Source: Ceratotherium simum simum
Taxonomy: Eukaryota; Chordata; Mammalia; Perissodactyla; Rhinocerotidae
NCBI RefSeq assembly: GCF_000283155.1
Contig: NW_004454178.1
Coordinates: 7,766,437 to 7,830,436 of the forward strand
Length of the DNA: 64,000 nucleotides
Direction: 5' to 3'
Under the pieces are notes generated by a model. That model saw only the letters and a list, made by a program, of their open reading frames with translations, had not been told where the DNA came from and made no database searches. Shown piece after piece: positions 54,902 through 64,000 of this stretch. Each line of letters begins with the position of its first letter. Position 1 is the stretch's first letter. The translations under genes and the position numbers were made by a program.

Positions 54902-55119
54902 GGGGCTGGCCTGGTGGCATAGTGCTTCAGTGGCCTGGGTCCTGGGCACAGACCTACACACCACTTATCAAGCCATGCTGTGGCAGGCGTCTGACATACA
55001 AAATAGAGGAAGATTAGCACAGATGTTAGCTCAGGGACAATCTTCCTCAAGCAAAAAGAGGAAGATTGGCAATAGATGTTAGCTCAGGGCAAATCTTCCT
55101 CACAAAAAATAAATAAATG
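54902..55119 (+). mobile_element. ERE SINE, plus strand, with Pol III promoter deletions
   Basis: 'ggggctggcctggtggcata' head, 'gccatgctgtggcaggcg', and both 'agatgttagctcaggg' motifs. Compared with the copy at 36899 it lacks about 19 bases after 'catagtg' and about 15 bases including the whole B box 'ggttcggatcc'. The target-site duplication is 'aatagcgatatgga' (54888-54901) and 'aataacaatatgga' (55120-55133), two mismatches. The A-tail has become (AAAT)n. Confidence 0.94.
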
Positions 55120-55137
55120 AATAACAATATGGAACAT

Positions 55138-55270
55138 CCATCATGCTCTTGTCAAGTGCTTTACATGAATTATCATATCTAATTCTTGAAGCTGAAACTC
55201 AGAGAAGTTCAAGAATTTGCCCACAAGTCTGTCAGATCCCAAGCCTCTGTTTCAACAGTGCAACTATGCA
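55138..55270 (-). mobile_element. MIR SINE fragment, minus strand
   Basis: 'aagtgctttacatgaattat', 'gaagctgaaactcagagaag' and 'ttgcccacaagtctgtcag' match the MIR in reverse. It follows the ERE directly. Confidence 0.82.
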
Positions 55271-55274
55271 TGCC

Positions 55275-55635
55275 CCAAGCTGTTTACTTGAGGTGTTCAC
55301 CCTGATAGCCGATCTAATGCCCTCAGCTTTTGTTCTGGTCCCTTTAGCTTAATGACATTAAAAACAGCTCTACCATGTCCCTACACGAACTCCTTCATAT
55401 GCCTCCACGCTCCAGAAAAAACAATTGCCAACAAGGAGTGAGTGATACAGTGACAAGGTGGGTGGCATTGTATGAATAAAAACAAACAAGGCTCTTGCCC
55501 AAAGGGCATTTATACTCTACTAGCTCAGATACATCTAGGCTCACTTCCTTTCAAACACCACCATTTAGTAGAATGTGTCATGTGTCATCCTGCATAAGCC
55601 CCACCAGTTCTGAGTCTTCATTTATAACCAGGCTG
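55275..55635. other. Unassigned sequence
   Basis: No element recognised. Confidence 0.4.
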
Positions 55636-55637
55636 AA

Positions 55638-55800
55638 ACAGTGGGTGTTTAATTATTATTTTTATTACTTCCTATATGTCAGCATTTTGATAGATGTCTT
55701 CAAATACATCAGTTCATTTAATGCATTAGTATAAACATGTGAAATATTACCCCATTCTACTGATATGAAAACTGAGTCCAGCAGAGATCAAATCTTGTGA
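55638..55800 (-). mobile_element. MIR SINE fragment, minus strand
   Basis: 'acttcctatatgtcagcatt', 'tcagttcatttaatgcatta' and 'gatatgaaaactgagtcca' match the MIR in reverse. Confidence 0.75.
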
Positions 55801-55804
55801 ATTC

Positions 55805-56140
55805 TATAGCCCTGATCAGAGCCACTAAGAGGCAAAAGGCAATGAAAAAACCTGGTTTCTTTTCCACCAGGGCTAGGGTTGACAACACGTATGTCTCGGT
55901 CCATTGCCAACCTATGTGACCTGAGAGCCCTCACGGTTATTGAGGGAAGGCTCTACGTTATTGTGGTTCCCTAAGCAGGCTGCACTGCATTTCTATCTCT
56001 CTCTAACAAGCTGATGTCACTTCTCTGGGTGATGCTTTGTGGTATACGATAGGGCTAGATTACGTATCTTTTGGGCATCTACTATTTCACTATGTAATTC
56101 TTAGGCTAAAGGAATTTCAGGGGTCATTTAATAAAATAAT
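55805..56140. other. Unassigned sequence
   Basis: No element recognised. Confidence 0.4.
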
Positions 56141-56147
56141 AGCATGC

Positions 56148-56225
56148 ATTGAATCTTTGTGGCTTTATAACACTTTATCATTTCTAAGCACTTTTATGTG
56201 CATTAGTCCATTTGATCTTCACTAC
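56148..56225 (-). mobile_element. Weak MIR fragment, minus strand
   Basis: 'taagcacttttatgtgcatt' and 'agtccatttgatcttcac' resemble the MIR tail in reverse. Confidence 0.55.
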
Positions 56226-56228
56226 TCT

Positions 56229-56338
56229 TAGATATTTTTCCTACCTCAAAGAGTTTTGTAAGGATTCAATGGGAAAATGTACAAGCGCCTGGCACATAAT
56301 ATATGCTTGACAAATGTCACCTATTATTACTGTTCATT
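56229..56338 (+). mobile_element. MIR 3' half, plus strand
   Basis: 'cctacctcaaagagttttgt', 'aaggattcaatgggaaaatg' and 'caagcgcctggcacataata' match the MIR tail in forward orientation, facing the fragment just before it. Confidence 0.82.
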
Positions 56339-56339
56339 C

Positions 56340-57785
56340 TTTGAAATTGGAGGGCAAAGTGGTCCATTTCCTGTCACAGTCTCAAGATCTTCAGAAGATG
56401 GAGAATCCTGAGTTTCTTGGCCATTTCTCTGGCCCCTCAATTTGGCCATCTCATATTTGCTTATTTTGTTTGCTTGTATAGGTGATAGATAAAACTCATG
56501 TTCTGATGCACCAGCATTCCCTAGTCAGACTTGTATTATGTTACAATGAGAAATCTCTTTCCAGTTCCTAAAATTGGGGAAAGTCCAGTGTTTTCGTGGC
56601 TGACAGATCTGAGTGGACATTGGGGCTTGCTGCTCGTGAATGCCTCTGGAATACCCAACCAGCAGCTTTATAGAGTTGAGTCAAGTTGGACAAGGGGTGG
56701 TCTTCTGGAATGGGCTCTCAACTGGGAGCCAGGGACCAGGAGTCAAAGTCTTCATCATCATCTACTAAGTCACTGAAGACCAGAGTCAGGCTGTTAGCCT
56801 TCCCCGCATGAGTTCTTGCCTCTTCAAAATGATCTGCTTCTCCTTCACTCACGTTTACTTCATAAAGTTTCACTACACAAAGCTTGGAATTGTTTTAGGG
56901 GATGTACTTTTGAGATACTTATGTCCAGCCAGTTTAAATACTTTGCCAGTCACAGGGTGAGCAAAATCATGGATTAACCTTGGCAGTTCAACTCAAAGAA
57001 GGTGAAAGATGTCCTGGGAGCACGGCTTGGAAATCATTTCCTGCCGATGTCCCTCCACTGTTGGGCGTTGATTAGGCACTCTCTCCATCCTGACCATGAC
57101 CAGGTCCAGCAGCCCCAGCCTTAGAGGACTCAGAGAACACAGCAGCAGAAGTTTCTTCAGGGACCTCCCTCATCCAGTCCTCTTGGTGGGGTTCCAGGAT
57201 GAACTCAACTGCGAAGTGGGTCATTTGAGTCCAGAATGGAGATGACGGCTATCATGGTAGGGTGTTGGGACCCAGCCCAACATAAATGCCTGGTGGGGTA
57301 ATTACTGAAATCAGACTTGATTTACACAGAGCCTGCTTTCCCTTTGGTGTGGACACCAGGCTACTGCTTCGCCCCAGGAAGTCATAGCTTTACTGTTCAT
57401 GTATCAAGATTGCTCCCAGGGAAACCCTGATACAGGAGCCCAAAGCTGGTTATTTGTATAGAAACTAGACACATATACAGCCTACAGGTCAATGCCGCAC
57501 TTCTCTAGTGAGCAGAAGCACTGAGAGGAGGAACTGTGTGCTAATGTCTCTCTCCCCACACCCACACACGCGAACACATGCACACACGTACACACCACTC
57601 ACCAAATGCAAGGGAATATTAATATAAGAAACAAATATTGGTTTAAAGATATGAGGGAAAAATGGAGCCAAAAGGATAGATGAGCCTAAAGGAGTACAGG
57701 GTCATTTTCATGACTCACCACCAATTACTCATCCTGCCAACTGTGACATGACCCAGGAGGTCCAGTGGAGTGGGTGGGGTGGTAT
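56340..57785. other. Unassigned sequence, 1.4 kb
   Basis: No interspersed repeat recognised. A CA-rich patch lies at 57552-57596. Confidence 0.45.
57552..57596. repeat. Imperfect (CA)n patch
   Basis: CACA units with CGCG, TGCA and CGTA interruptions. Confidence 0.85.
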
Positions 57786-57789
57786 GGAT

Positions 57790-58168
57790 GGTGGTATGGG
57801 TTGAATATTCATATGTTGAAGTCTGAATCTTCAATACCTCAGTGTGTGACCTTATTTAGAGATAGAGTCTTTACAGAGTTGTCAAGTTAAAATGAAGTCA
57901 TCAAGGTGGTCCCCAATCCAATAGAAAAAAGGAAAATTTGGACACAGAGACACGTATAGAGGGCAGACAATGTGAAGAGACATAGAAAGAAGATGGCCAT
58001 CTATAAGCCAAGGAGAGAAGCTTGGAAGAGATTTTTCCCTCACAGCCTTCAGAAGGAATCCATCCTGCAGCCACCTTGATCTCGGACTTCTAGCCTACAG
58101 AATTGTAAGACCATACACTTCTGTTGTTTAAGCCACTCAGTCTGTAGTGCCTTGTTATGGCAGCCCTC
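57790..58168 (+). mobile_element. MaLR/MLT1-like solo LTR
   Basis: 'gtatgggttgaatattcata', 'tgtgaccttatttagagata', 'gagtctttacagagttgtc', 'aatttggacacagagacac', 'gaagatggccatctataagc' and 'tctgttgtttaagccactc' follow the LTR order. About 60 bases of the usual mid-LTR are missing near 57930. Confidence 0.9.
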
Positions 58169-58169
58169 G

Positions 58170-58555
58170 CATGGATGGAAGCAGAAGTATCTTGCCAGCC
58201 TGCAGAAGCCAGGGATCCTGAGAATTTAAAACATAGACCCTCTCTTTATTCTGGCCGGAAGCACAAGCTGCAAACACCAGAGCCACAATTGGTGAACAGG
58301 CATCCATGACCCAGTTGAACAATATTGATGCAGATTTCAAGACTCCTTCTACTTCATTCCACAACATGCACTTTTCTTAGCTAGGAACATAAGTGAATAA
58401 TGACATGTATATCATGGAAAGTTCTATGGGCTTTATTCTTTCACCATGGATCTGTGATACATCCATCTGCATACAGGTGTCTGAATTTTATATTCTGACC
58501 GATTATGAGCTCCAACCAAATTTCCCAACATGAGGAAACTTAGAGATGCTCTGAC
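58170..58555. other. Unassigned sequence
   Basis: No element recognised. Confidence 0.4.
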
Positions 58556-58557
58556 CC

Positions 58558-58672
58558 CACACTCTCATGTGATAGGTGAGGAAACAGGGACCCAGAGAGA
58601 ATAGTCAACTCAGCTGGTTGATAGGTCCTGGGCAGATGTCCTAACCACAAGCCCAAGGTGTCATCCTATACA
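58558..58672 (-). mobile_element. MIR fragment, minus strand
   Basis: 'gataggtgaggaaacaggga' and 'cccagagagaatagtcaact' match the MIR core in reverse. Confidence 0.78.
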
Positions 58673-58674
58673 CT

Positions 58675-59575
58675 ACATTGGTTTTCCTTCACAGAAACAA
58701 TCTTTAGTATGGAAAATCTGATGAAATTCTCTCCTACTCTATATAGGTTTCCCTTGATTTACTCTTGATTTACTTCTGTTACCCTTGATGGGTAAAGGGA
58801 AAGATAAGGCCATGCCCTAGTATGAGGGACTCTGAGACCATTTACCTCCTCTGCAATATTTATGTCCAATGGTTTGCCAGTCTCTGATTAAACACTTTCA
58901 AAGATGAGAAACATACTGTTTCATTTAAGACAGCTTTAATGATGAGAAATTCCTTAAAATTGAACCAAAAATATGCCAGATTCTTGAAGGCAGGGACATT
59001 TTTTAAGTCATTAGCTTGAGCTGATGCCCAGGGCTTTTGGTCTGCCAAAGTCTCTGTGATGATGACAATGGTGACACTGGTTCAGATGACACCTCCTTTC
59101 TCCTGGGGATCACATCACCACAGAACTCCCTTCAGGGTGGTGGGGCTTGGTGCCCAGCTCTGAGGACACCAAAAATGCCCAATCTTTTGGGCAGCAAGAC
59201 TAGAAAAGAGTGACAAGGAATAATGATTCCAATTTCAAAGAATCCACGAAGCATCTGAGTGGAAGAGCTGGCATTCTGCCACAAAGAGAAGCATTAGCTT
59301 ATTGGTGAGGAGCAATTAAGGTGGCACCCAGGCCATAGTTATGGCCTGCTCAGGTCTACTCCTTACTGCATGCTGAAAGCTGCCCCTGATCTTGGCCACT
59401 GGCCCATGAGGGAATGCCATTGTGGGTGAGGAAGCATGAGGAAGTGCAATAATCAGAAGAGCTTTTACAGTTCTTCCACCCAGAGGATTCCTATTGGGTA
59501 CCATTCTCCCCCTCCTTAACAAGTAGCCATCAGTGGTCATGCGTGGATGGGGTTCAAAATAATTTAAGAGTACCT
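58675..59575. other. Unassigned sequence, 0.9 kb
   Basis: No repeat or exon recognised. Confidence 0.45.
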
Positions 59576-59577
59576 TG

Positions 59578-59725
59578 CTGGAGTCAGGAAACCTAGTTTT
59601 ATAGTCCCAGCCTTGTGAGCTTCGACAGGTCCCTGAATTTCCATGGCCATTATGTTCCTCATTGGTCTAAGTGAGAGGGCTAAAGTTAGAAGGATAGTTG
59701 AGCTCAGAGAGCTGGCATTCTATAG
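59578..59725 (+). mobile_element. MIR-type SINE, plus strand
   Basis: 'ggagtcaggaaacctagttt', 'atagtcccagccttgtgag' and 'attatgttcctcattggtct' fit the MIR head and core; the tail is degraded. Confidence 0.75.
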
Positions 59726-59874
59726 GGCTGCATGACTAAAGATACTCACTTGCACCCACTCGATCCCCTTCCAGACAGGAGAAGTTCCTGGTAGATAAGT
59801 TAGAGAGACTGAGTTGTAATAACACAAAATTCTCCACTGGACAAAGCTGGTTTAGACTGTTACTTTTAACAATA

Positions 59875-60092
59875 AGTATGTACTACCATATATTGAGTGA
59901 TTACTACAATGTCAGGCATGCTCATCTCATTTAATCTTCCAAGGTTCCCATGAAGTTGGTAACAATCGTCATTCTAGAGGTGAGAAAACCAAGGTTTAGA
60001 GGAATTAAGTAACTTGCCCACAATTACTAACTGGTAAGTGTGGAGCCAGAGTTATAATCTAGGCAGTGTAACTTCAGAGCCGAGTCAATCTT
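59875..60092 (-). mobile_element. MIR SINE, minus strand, near full length
   Basis: 'atattgagtgattactacaa', 'ctcatctcatttaatcttcc', 'gaggtgagaaaaccaaggtt', 'ggaattaagtaacttgccca' and 'gtgtggagccagagttataa' follow in reverse order. Confidence 0.92.
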
Positions 60093-60112
60093 CATAGTAC
60101 ACTTATGCCATA

Positions 60113-60240
60113 TTGAAAAAAATATATACACATATATTTGCACATTTCCATAAAATCCACAAATATACATCCATAAAACCCCAAAGAAAATATGTATATA
60201 AATCTTCTTATATAAATCATATATATATATATATATATAA
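60113..60240. repeat. AT-rich tract with (TA)n
   Basis: Low-complexity A/T/C sequence ending in ten TA units at 60219-60238. Confidence 0.88.
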
Positions 60241-60244
60241 TCTT

Positions 60245-60505
60245 CCCACTCAGCAAGAACTTGCTTTGTGGAATGAAGGTCCCTTTTTATTGCTTAAGAC
60301 TGTTGAAAGTCATTCATTCCAGGCATGGATTCTAGAACCAAGAAAGGGAGGGAATGTGAGCCCAGGGTGACCTTTCAGTAATAAGTAATAAGCCCACCAG
60401 AGGCCTTCACATTCTCAAAAATACTATTTTAGGCTAATTTTGATACTTAGAATATTCTAGCACAGTATGCTTCTCAGTAACATATTTTATTCTTAAACTT
60501 ATAAA
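60245..60505. other. Unassigned sequence
   Basis: No element recognised. Confidence 0.4.
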
Positions 60506-60509
60506 CAAA

Positions 60510-60835
60510 TTCTTTTGAAAATGTCAGAGAATAATAAAGAAGAAAGCCATGTCCCACGAATGCACCACCCAGATAACACATGTTGACATTTTCAAAAATA
60601 AAAATAATGCATGTGTGTGGTTAAAAGGTTCAAACATTATAAGAAAAGGTTGAAAATGAAAAGTGATAGCCTCTTCCCACTCCCATGTAAACTTCACACA
60701 CTTTCCACAAAGACAACGGCCATTAACTAATATTTTTTTCTCTCTTTTATGCAAAGGGGTACATACATCTTACACTAAGCCACATCTTCCTTTTTCATTG
60801 GTGTATATCTTGAAGACCTAACTCCACTGCAGCAT
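60510..60835 (-). mobile_element. L1M-type LINE-1 3' UTR, minus strand
   Basis: 'accacccagataacacatg', 'ggttaaaaggttcaaaca', 'gtgatagcctcttcccac', 'ttctctcttttatgcaaagg' and 'tatatcttgaagacct' match the old L1 3' region in reverse. Confidence 0.7.
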
Positions 60836-60889
60836 GTCTGGAGCTGACCTGATGGTTTTAATGGGGAGTCAATACTAATATTGATAAAA

Positions 60890-61008
60890 TAGTGATGATA
60901 ACAATAAACCACATTTATTAAGTATTTATTATGTGCCACTCACTGTTCTAAGTATTTTCTACATGTTTATTCATTTAATTCTCCCCAAAACCACATGAAG
61001 CATTTTGC
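60890..61008 (-). mobile_element. MIR 3' half, minus strand
   Basis: 'acatttattaagtatttat', 'tatgtgccactcactgttct' and 'ttattcatttaattctcccc' match the MIR tail in reverse. Confidence 0.85.
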
Positions 61009-61034
61009 TGGATATCTTCCATTCACTTACTCCC

Positions 61035-61482
61035 CTCCCTGATTCACTCTGCACTCTGATCTGTGCAACAGCAGGTTGATCTGTAAGAAGAGCATCAACT
61101 TCTCCTTTGCCTCTGGCTTCCAGTTGGATTTAGCCCTACTGAGAGGCATCAGAAGAGATAAGAGGGAGAGTGAAGAGAGAGGTTGGGGATTTGGTCCCCT
61201 GATGGTCACCTGGTGTTGCTCCATCCTTGGAGAACAGGCTACAGCTCCCATCAGGTGGCCCTCTCCACACAGATCTTTCTGCATTTCAGAGACTGCTGCC
61301 TTCTCTCACTAATTCAGGGCTGAGGTGCGCCAACGGGTCTCCACTTTTCCAGCCCTGCATTGTCCCTTATGGCTGCCTTTACCCTCTCCACGCCTTTGAA
61401 AATAGTCCTTTTTATTAAACTCTCTTTCAACTATTCATTTTGAGTGTGCAGCTTCTTTCCTGCTGAGAGCCTGACCAGTACA
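61035..61482 (+). mobile_element. Old interspersed repeat, LTR-like 3' end
   Basis: 'gaggcatcagaagagataag', 'agggagagtgaagagag', 'acagctcccatcaggtgg', 'ccctctccacacagatct', 'gtcctttttattaaactctc' and 'tttcctgctgagagcctgac' match a repeat I know as common in mammals. It has a polyadenylation-like 'attaaa' near its end. I cannot give a reliable family name. Confidence 0.55.
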
Positions 61483-61519
61483 AATATATGCTGTTGTCCC
61501 CATAAGGGGACAAAAGGCA

Positions 61520-61592
61520 AAAAGAAGGTAAGTACCTGTGCAAGGTACACAGCCAGTAGGTGCCCAAACCACGATTCAACCCATGAATTCAC
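61520..61592 (-). mobile_element. Weak MIR fragment, minus strand
   Basis: 'gtacctgtgcaaggtacac' and 'agccagtaggtgcccaaacc' resemble the MIR core/head junction in reverse. Confidence 0.5.
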
Positions 61593-61689
61593 TCCCCAGA
61601 GACTGTGATCTCTCCCTCTCTGTGGAGTAACCCTTCTTAGGGACCCACCTGACTGTATATTCTCACGGCACTCCAGCGCTGTCCAGAGT

Positions 61690-61868
61690 TTTGCTAATGT
61701 GAACAACGTTTCCATGAATATCCTTATATGTCTATCTTGGTAAACTTATGGAATTACATCTATAAGGTACATTCTTAGCAGTGCCAAGTCAAAGAGTATG
61801 TATAATTTTTAATTTGAGCTGATATTGTCAAATTGCTGCACTAATCAAATTAAATACACTCATGCATC
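61690..61868 (-). mobile_element. L1M-type LINE-1 fragment, minus strand
   Basis: 'cattcttagcagtgccaagt', 'caaagagtatgtataatttt' and 'gctgatattgtcaaattgc' match the L1 stretch with consensus 'gaattgctgggtcaaaggg...gatattgccaaattgcc' in reverse. Confidence 0.85.
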
Positions 61869-62390
61869 ATGACCCAGTAATTCTACCTTGATACAGACTT
61901 TGTAGATGTAGAGATACAGAGATAGAGATAGAGACATATAGAGATAGAGAAGAGATAGATACATCAAAGAAATTCTCATACATTTCCATAAAGGGACATA
62001 TATGTCACAAGAATGAACGTTGCAGCTTTTTTTTTGGTTTTTTTTTTGTTTTTTTCTGTTTTGGCAGGGGTGAGGAGTTGGAGCCCATCACTGGGGAATT
62101 GTTAGGTACAACATGGTGGAAGCTCACCATGGATTCTGTGTAGCTCTTAAAAGCAACAGTTTAAATGTACCCATAATAATACTGCAAATATAGTGCTAAG
62201 TAAAAAAAAGTAAGATGGATACCATGATGTATTTTTGTAAATTAAAAACACATCCATGAAAACAATATTTCACATTTTGCACGAATATCTGCCAAATGAT
62301 ACACATCAATATATGAGGAATGGTTGCCTCTGGAAGGTTCGTGTGTGGTGAATGAATGAATGAACCAAGGCAGGGAGGTGAGAGATAGAG
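61868..62390 (+). mobile_element. L1M-type LINE-1 3' region, plus strand
   Basis: 'gacccagtaattctacctt', 'acaagaatgaacgttgcag', 'tacaacatggtggaagctca'-like positions, 'gctaagtaaaaaaaagtaag', 'gataccatgatgtatttttg' and 'gaatggttgcctctggaag' follow L1 order in the forward direction. A T/G-only run of about 30 bases (62028-62056) replaces part of it. A GAGATA-rich patch lies at 61908-61962. Confidence 0.75.
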
Positions 62391-62391
62391 A

Positions 62392-62640
62392 AAGATATTG
62401 TCAAATTTCCTTCCAGAAAGGTAATACTGTTTACATTACTACCTACAATGTAAGAGAGTAGCCATTTTTTTCAGACCATTTCCAGCAATAAATGTTATTT
62501 AACTATTTAACTTGAAAAAAAATTTTTCCCAAGCTGATGGTTATTATCAAACATAATTTTTTTCCAGTGTGATGGTTTGGTTTGCATTTTTCCATTATGA
62601 GTGGGGTTGAGTTATTTGTATGTCTTTTTCTGTAACTCAG
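62392..62640 (-). mobile_element. L1M-type LINE-1 fragment, minus strand
   Basis: 'gatattgtcaaatttccttc', 'acattactacctacaatgta', 'ggtttgcatttttccattat' and 'gagtggggttgagttatttg' match the L1 region that follows the piece at 61690-61868. Its first 45 or so bases cover the same consensus positions as the end of that piece. Confidence 0.88.
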
Positions 62641-62644
62641 GATA

Positions 62645-63675
62645 TTGTACACTGCTAGTGGTCCTTTGCTCTTCAGGGGACTGACAGATCCATCAGGGCA
62701 GAGTCTTAGATCAACAGGTCTTCTGCTATCCGCAAGCACAGGATGTTACATGGCCAGTGGCCACACAATCCAGAGTGAAAATGAGTGTGGGTACCATGGT
62801 CACCTCCAAACCCTCTCTCCACCTCTGAAATCACCAGCTAATGACCAGTGACCTCATGACCTCTCCAGACTGGGAGCCCATCTGTGCTTGGTTGGTAATC
62901 CCCACTGCATGCTCAGAGCATTTCAAACTCTGTTTCAAGTTCACTCACACTTAATGGATCAAAAAGCACGGCTCTCTCTGCACTGGGTTAGTTAATGTTG
63001 TGGGGCTGTTTCCATGAGCCCTTTTTGTTTAGCTGGGCTTTTTTTAACCTTCTTCTCCACCCCCCCCTCCTTTTTGTTTCTTTTCTTGGAAGAAGTTGAT
63101 CCTTTGCCAAAACTAAATGAAACTCTGGCTGCAAGTTCAACTTGGAATTTACCAGCTGATAAATTGAAAATGGGGAGTGGGTGGTGAGGGTGGGAGGTGG
63201 GTGGAGATGGGGAGGGAGGCTTTCATTTGGGGGCAAGTTCAAACTCGGGATCAGAAGCTATTCAAGTGGCTGATTTGTGCTGAGTCATGTGGAGGCAGGA
63301 GTCAGGGGAGGATGCTGGCTCCCTGCCAGCCACACACACTGCCCAGGTTGATGAACAAGCCTCCAAAGGAGCTACAACAGGATTATAATTTTGCCAGCAT
63401 TTTAAAGATATCATTAGAAGCCACGTGCACGACACAGAGCAAACAATCAGCCTCGGCCTCGTGTTCATCTACCTGATGCCTGAGTATCCATCTTTCTTTC
63501 TTGGACCCCAGACTCCCACTCAGTTTTTCCCCTAACTTCACCCACTAAGACCCTTCCTCCCACCTTTCCCTCCCTCCTCTGAGTCTCTCCAGACTGTCAT
63601 CCAGCGCAGGGTGAGGTGGAGCCCTGAAGACTCCAAGACTTGAAGAGTTCTAAGAGGACACATTTTCCTAAGAAG
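62645..63675. other. Repeat-poor block with pyrimidine tract and G-rich run
   Basis: No repeat family recognised over about 1 kb. It has a pyrimidine-rich tract at 63037-63092 and a G-rich run at 63172-63219. A 99-codon plus frame (63177-63476) runs over the G-rich part and has no known domain. Confidence 0.5.
63172..63219 (+). other. Strong G-quadruplex candidate
   Basis: At least six runs of three or more G in 48 bases, with loops of one to seven bases: 'ggggagtgggtggtgagggt', then 'gggaggtgggtggagatggg', then 'gaggg'-type runs. Confidence 0.85.
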
Positions 63676-63679
63676 AGGA

Positions 63680-63862
63680 TGATGATGATATTGACTCATC
63701 TAATATTGAAAGCAATCTTAAAGGTAGATAATGTTATCTCCATTTTTATAGATAAGGAATCAAAACTCAAAGAATTTAAGCAACTTCTCTCTGGTTACAA
63801 AGCTAGTGAGTGTAGAGGTGAGATTTGAACCTAGTATATCTGTGCTCTTAGCTGCTAAACCT
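63680..63862 (-). mobile_element. MIR SINE, minus strand
   Basis: 'gtagataatgttatctccat', 'gataaggaatcaaaactcaa', 'gaatttaagcaacttctctc' and 'gagatttgaacctagtatat' are in reverse MIR order. Confidence 0.9.
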
Positions 63863-63864
63863 CT

Positions 63865-64000
63865 GCCCCTCTTTCAAGCACCCTCATCTCAGCTCAGATG
63901 TACTCGCTGATCCCCAAAGGATACCCTCTCCCTCTTGTTTCTGAGCCTTGGCACTTGCTGTTCTCTTAAAAAGCAGAGAAGTACAGCCAAGAGCAGGTCA
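63865..64000. other. Unassigned right edge
   Basis: No element recognised before the window ends. Confidence 0.4.

Noticed and set aside
1..64000. A novel multi-gene system hidden in the window
   Set aside because: No cluster of coding genes exists here; all longer structures resolve into known repeat classes or unassigned non-coding sequence.

Overview
This is a mammalian nuclear DNA window, almost certainly from an odd-toed ungulate (a horse, rhinoceros or tapir relative). The main evidence is five tRNA-derived SINEs of the equine repetitive element (ERE) type, recognised by the GGGCCGGCCC head, the 'ggttcggatcc' B box and the 'gatgttagctcagggc' 3' region. A truncated LINE-1 3' end with its own target-site duplication also looks lineage-specific. 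The rest of the repeat content is the shared mammalian set: many MIR and L2 fragments, MaLR-type LTRs, old L1M pieces, and MER20, MER2 and other DNA-transposon relics. There are no bacterial features: no operons, no dense long ORFs and no ribosome-binding sites.

I found no protein-coding exon, RNA gene, processed pseudogene or CpG island that I can support. The reading frames in the window are short, mostly lack coding character, and many lie inside L2 or L1 relics whose decayed frames they are. The window is therefore best read as intergenic or deep intronic sequence; which of the two cannot be told from here.

Layout. 0-1 kb: L1 ORF2 relic on the minus strand, broken by an ERE. 2-4 kb: MIR copies, an L2 and an LTR. 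4-9 kb: mostly unassigned sequence, ending in a young-looking full-length ERE with a perfect 17-bp target-site duplication (8999-9222). 9.4-11.2 kb: LTR remnants, MIR, MER20 and weak L2. 11.2-14.6 kb: repeat-poor. 14.6-21.3 kb: LTR relic, several L2 copies, a (GATA)n tract, the L1 3' end, and a clear nest in which a MaLR LTR splits an L2. 22.4-25.2 kb: ERE, L2 and LTR. 25.2-31 kb: mostly unassigned. 31-39 kb: LTR, L2, MIR, a (GATA)n tract, an ERE, and a 53-bp strictly alternating purine-pyrimidine run at 38178-38230. 39-45 kb: L2-rich, with two same-strand L2 copies, hAT and Tigger relics, and (CT)n and (GATA)n tracts. 45-51 kb: MIR, hAT, L1M, L2 and an LTR-like relic. 51.3-53.3 kb: repeat-poor and partly GC-rich. 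53-61 kb: two EREs, MIR copies and an LTR. 60.5-62.6 kb: a complex of oppositely oriented L1M fragments. 62.6-63.7 kb: repeat-poor sequence with a pyrimidine tract followed by a strong G-quadruplex candidate.

Nothing I can see amounts to a new biological system. The observations worth checking concern transposon history (recent insertion, nesting, inverted L1 pieces), non-B DNA candidates and repeat-free blocks that might be conserved regulatory sequence. Repeat family names come from remembered consensus sequences and were not confirmed by a search.
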